In this document: in pieces, positions 12,822-14,408 of the stretch
How positions within the stretch are numbered: position 1 is the stretch's first letter
How the letters are laid out: each line of letters opens with the position of its first letter
From: an uncultured Rheinheimera sp.
GTDB taxonomy: Bacteria > Pseudomonadota > Gammaproteobacteria > Enterobacterales > Alteromonadaceae
Length of the DNA: 14,408 nt
Reading direction: 5' to 3'
NCBI GenBank assembly: GCA_943913835.1
Contig: CALTZU010000087.1
Coordinates: 1-14,408, forward strand
The notes under the pieces: model-generated
Database searches by the model: none
Seen by the model: only the letters and a program-made list of their open reading frames with translations
Told to the model about the DNA's origin: nothing
Program-made: the position numbers and the translations under genes

Positions 12822-13946
12822 GTGAGTTTTACTGAACTCGATCATCATTATATGGCGCGTGCCATCGAGCTTGCCCATCAAGGCCGTTTTACTACGGCCC
12901 CAAATCCCAATGTCGGCTCTGTCATGGTCCGTGATGGCGAAATAGTAGGTGAAGGTTATCATCGTCAGGCCGGTGGCCCACATGCTGAGGTGTTCGCTTT
13001 ACGACAGGCCGAGCATCTTGCTTTAGGTGCCACCTGTTATGTCACTTTAGAGCCTTGCAGTCATTATGGCCGCACAGGCCCTTGTGCTTTGGCGCTGGTG
13101 AATGCCGGTGTGAAAAAAGTCATAGTGGCTATGCTCGATCCTAATCCTTTAGTGGCTGGGCGTGGCATTCAAATACTGCAAGACGCCGGCATTGAAGTGC
13201 AGGTAGGGTTGCTTGAACAGCAAGCCCGGGCATTAAATCCTGGCTTTTTAAGCCGGATGGAGCGGCAAAAACCTTATATCCGTCTTAAACTTGCCACTAG
13301 TCTGGATGGGCGAATTGCACTCTCTAATGGTAAAAGCCAATGGATAAGCTCGGCGGAGTCCCGCTCTGACGTGCAGCTGATGCGAGCTCAGGCTCATGCC
13401 ATTTTGTCGACTGCGACTACTGTGCTTGCCGACAATGCTCGTTTAACAGTGCGATCTGAAGGCCTGGCTATATCACCTTTCGAGGATGGTTCTGTACGTC
13501 AGCCAATCCGGGTGATTTTAGACCGCAGCCTTAAATTAACAGGTCGGGAGCTTTTGTTTTCGCAAAATGGCCCCATAGTGCTGGTGCATGATATGCAATT
13601 CAAGCCGGCATTTGAGCACCCGCAGGTTCGTTTTATTGCGTTGAATACCGAAGGGGCTGGCTTAAATTTAAATGAATTAATGCGCGTGTTAGCCGCAGAA
13701 CATATCAACGATCTATGGGTAGAAGCTGGCGCTGTGCTGGCTGGTTCTTTATGGCAGGCTGGTCTGGTAGACGAACTTATTGTCTATCAGGCACCCGTGC
13801 TTTTGGGTGATAAAGCCAAAGCCATGGTGCAGTTACCTGATTATAGTGAGCTTGGTGAAGCTCAGCACTTTGTGTGGACTTCAGTGGAGACACTGGGACC
13901 TGACTTAAAATTAACAGCAAGGTTAAAGCCATGTTTACCGGAATAA
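12822..13946 (+). CDS. ribD: Bifunctional riboflavin deaminase/reductase RibD
   Basis: Carries out two successive steps of riboflavin synthesis: deamination of the pyrimidinone amine, then NADPH reduction of the ribosyl side chain. The 374-residue product has an N-terminal cytidine-deaminase-like domain (about 1-147) with HAE (54-56) and the zinc cysteines in EPCSHYGRTGPC (Cys79, Cys88). The C-terminal reductase domain (about 150-374) begins YIRLKLATSLDGRIAL and has TVLADNARLTVR and WVEAGAVLAGSL. The start is GTG at 12822, directly after the nrdR TAA, with GGAG eight bases upstream. The 3' end overlaps ribE by 16 bases, implying translational coupling. No FMN riboswitch lies upstream. Confidence 0.96.
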   Translation: MSFTELDHHYMARAIELAHQGRFTTAPNPNVGSVMVRDGEIVGEGYHRQAGGPHAEVFALRQAEHLALGATCYVTLEPCSHYGRTGPCALALVNAGVKKVIVAMLDPNPLVAGRGIQILQDAGIEVQVGLLEQQARALNPGFLSRMERQKPYIRLKLATSLDGRIALSNGKSQWISSAESRSDVQLMRAQAHAILSTATTVLADNARLTVRSEGLAISPFEDGSVRQPIRVILDRSLKLTGRELLFSQNGPIVLVHDMQFKPAFEHPQVRFIALNTEGAGLNLNELMRVLAAEHINDLWVEAGAVLAGSLWQAGLVDELIVYQAPVLLGDKAKAMVQLPDYSELGEAQHFVWTSVETLGPDLKLTARLKPCLPE

Positions 13947-14408
13947 TTGAAGCCACAGGCCGGGTGAGCGCTATTACAGCGTCAGGTGTGGATTTAAAGC
14001 TGACTATTGAATCCGACAATCTGGACTTTTCTGATGTCAAATTGGGTGACAGCATTGCAAGTAATGGCGTTTGTTTGACGGTCACTGCATTAAGTGGCAA
14101 CAGTTTTAACGCTGATGTCTCAGGTGAAACAGTCAAGCGCACTTTGTTTGGTCAATACAAAGTTGGACAAGTACTGAATCTGGAAAAAGCCTTATTAGCC
14201 ACAGGTCGCTTAGGCGGCCATTTGGTCAGCGGCCATGTTGATGGCATCAGTAGTGTCGAAAAAATTGAGAAATTTGGCGAAGCATGGCAAGTCTGGATAA
14301 AAATGCCAAAAGATTTAGCGCATTACATCGCGGAAAAAGGTTCTATTACAGTGGATGGCATCAGCCTGACCGTCAATGAATTAAGTTCCGGCGCTTTTCG
14401 TTTAACCA
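13931..14408 (+). CDS. ribE: Riboflavin synthase alpha chain, N-terminal part (3' end outside window)
   Basis: Joins two lumazine molecules to give riboflavin and the pyrimidine donor, the last step of the pathway. 159 codons are present and the frame is open to the window edge. The first lumazine-binding barrel begins MFTGIIEATG and contains SNGVCLTVTAL; the link LGGHLVSGHVDG starts the second barrel, which has the matching SITVDGISLTVNEL. This internal two-fold repeat is diagnostic of riboflavin synthase. The ATG lies 16 bases inside the end of ribD. The complete protein is usually about 200-220 residues, so roughly a quarter is missing. The gene is called ribC in some bacteria. Confidence 0.94.
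   Translation, partial: MFTGIIEATGRVSAITASGVDLKLTIESDNLDFSDVKLGDSIASNGVCLTVTALSGNSFNADVSGETVKRTLFGQYKVGQVLNLEKALLATGRLGGHLVSGHVDGISSVEKIEKFGEAWQVWIKMPKDLAHYIAEKGSITVDGISLTVNELSSGAFRLT

Noticed and set aside
12687..12983. A 98-codon minus-strand frame across the nrdR-ribD junction.
   Set aside because: It is antisense to two well-supported genes, has no ribosome site and its product has no recognisable features. The same reasoning removes the antisense frames inside ribD, glyA, dinB, mltD and maiA.
12822..13946. FMN riboswitch controlling ribD.
   Set aside because: ribD directly abuts nrdR and the nrdR leader is only about 30 bases, leaving no room for the aptamer.
1..14408. A mobile element, defence island or biosynthetic cluster.
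   Set aside because: All genes are typical core genes or small orphans. There are no transposase, integrase, toxin-antitoxin pair or nuclease-helicase defence genes, no long direct repeats, and no base-composition shift that I can see.

Overview
The window looks like ordinary core chromosome of a gammaproteobacterium of the Alteromonadales/Chromatiales type. A Rheinheimera-, Alishewanella- or Shewanella-like source would fit, but this rests on remembered gene order and protein resemblance, not on a search. Base composition is moderate and uniform. Genes are tightly packed on both strands. I see no insertion sequence, integrase, tRNA, rRNA, CRISPR array or other sign of recent transfer.

Layout. 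(1) 1-895: the end of a fumarylacetoacetase-family gene and maiA, the last two steps of tyrosine/homogentisate breakdown, with an intrinsic terminator between them. (2) 957-1163: a small two-helix membrane protein of unknown role, convergent with a minus-strand group gloB - mltD - unknown secreted protein (4084 down to 1177). (3) 4130-4870: a YafS-like methyltransferase divergent from gloB; its stop codon overlaps that of the next group. (4) 7676 down to 4867: a compact minus-strand operon of DUF2058 protein, ArfB ribosome-rescue hydrolase, TraB/GumN-type secreted protein, GNAT acetyltransferase and YaiI, with three overlapping junctions. (5) 7815-9633: a DEAD-box RNA helicase with a TTG start, then a CspA-family cold-shock gene with a long, structured untranslated leader and its own terminator. 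(6) 10805 down to 9753: dinB (DNA polymerase IV), whose upstream region carries three LexA-type CTG-N10-CAG sites, two of them exactly abutting. (7) 11040-14408: glyA, a strong terminator, then the nrdR - ribD - ribE operon; ribE runs off the window edge.

How the genes work together. GloB completes glyoxal-type detoxification; MltD trims peptidoglycan. The helicase and cold-shock protein both act on RNA structure. ArfB frees stalled ribosomes, and its gene overlaps the end of the DUF2058 gene. DinB belongs to the SOS response. GlyA supplies glycine and one-carbon units, NrdR represses ribonucleotide reductase genes, and RibD and RibE make riboflavin.

I found no convincing undescribed multi-gene system. 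The items most worth a second look are regulatory: the tandem LexA sites at dinB, a perfect inverted repeat beside them, a promoter that overlaps the glyA terminator so that nrdR transcripts would start in the hairpin loop, and the structured csp leader. Five genes here seem to start with GTG or TTG.
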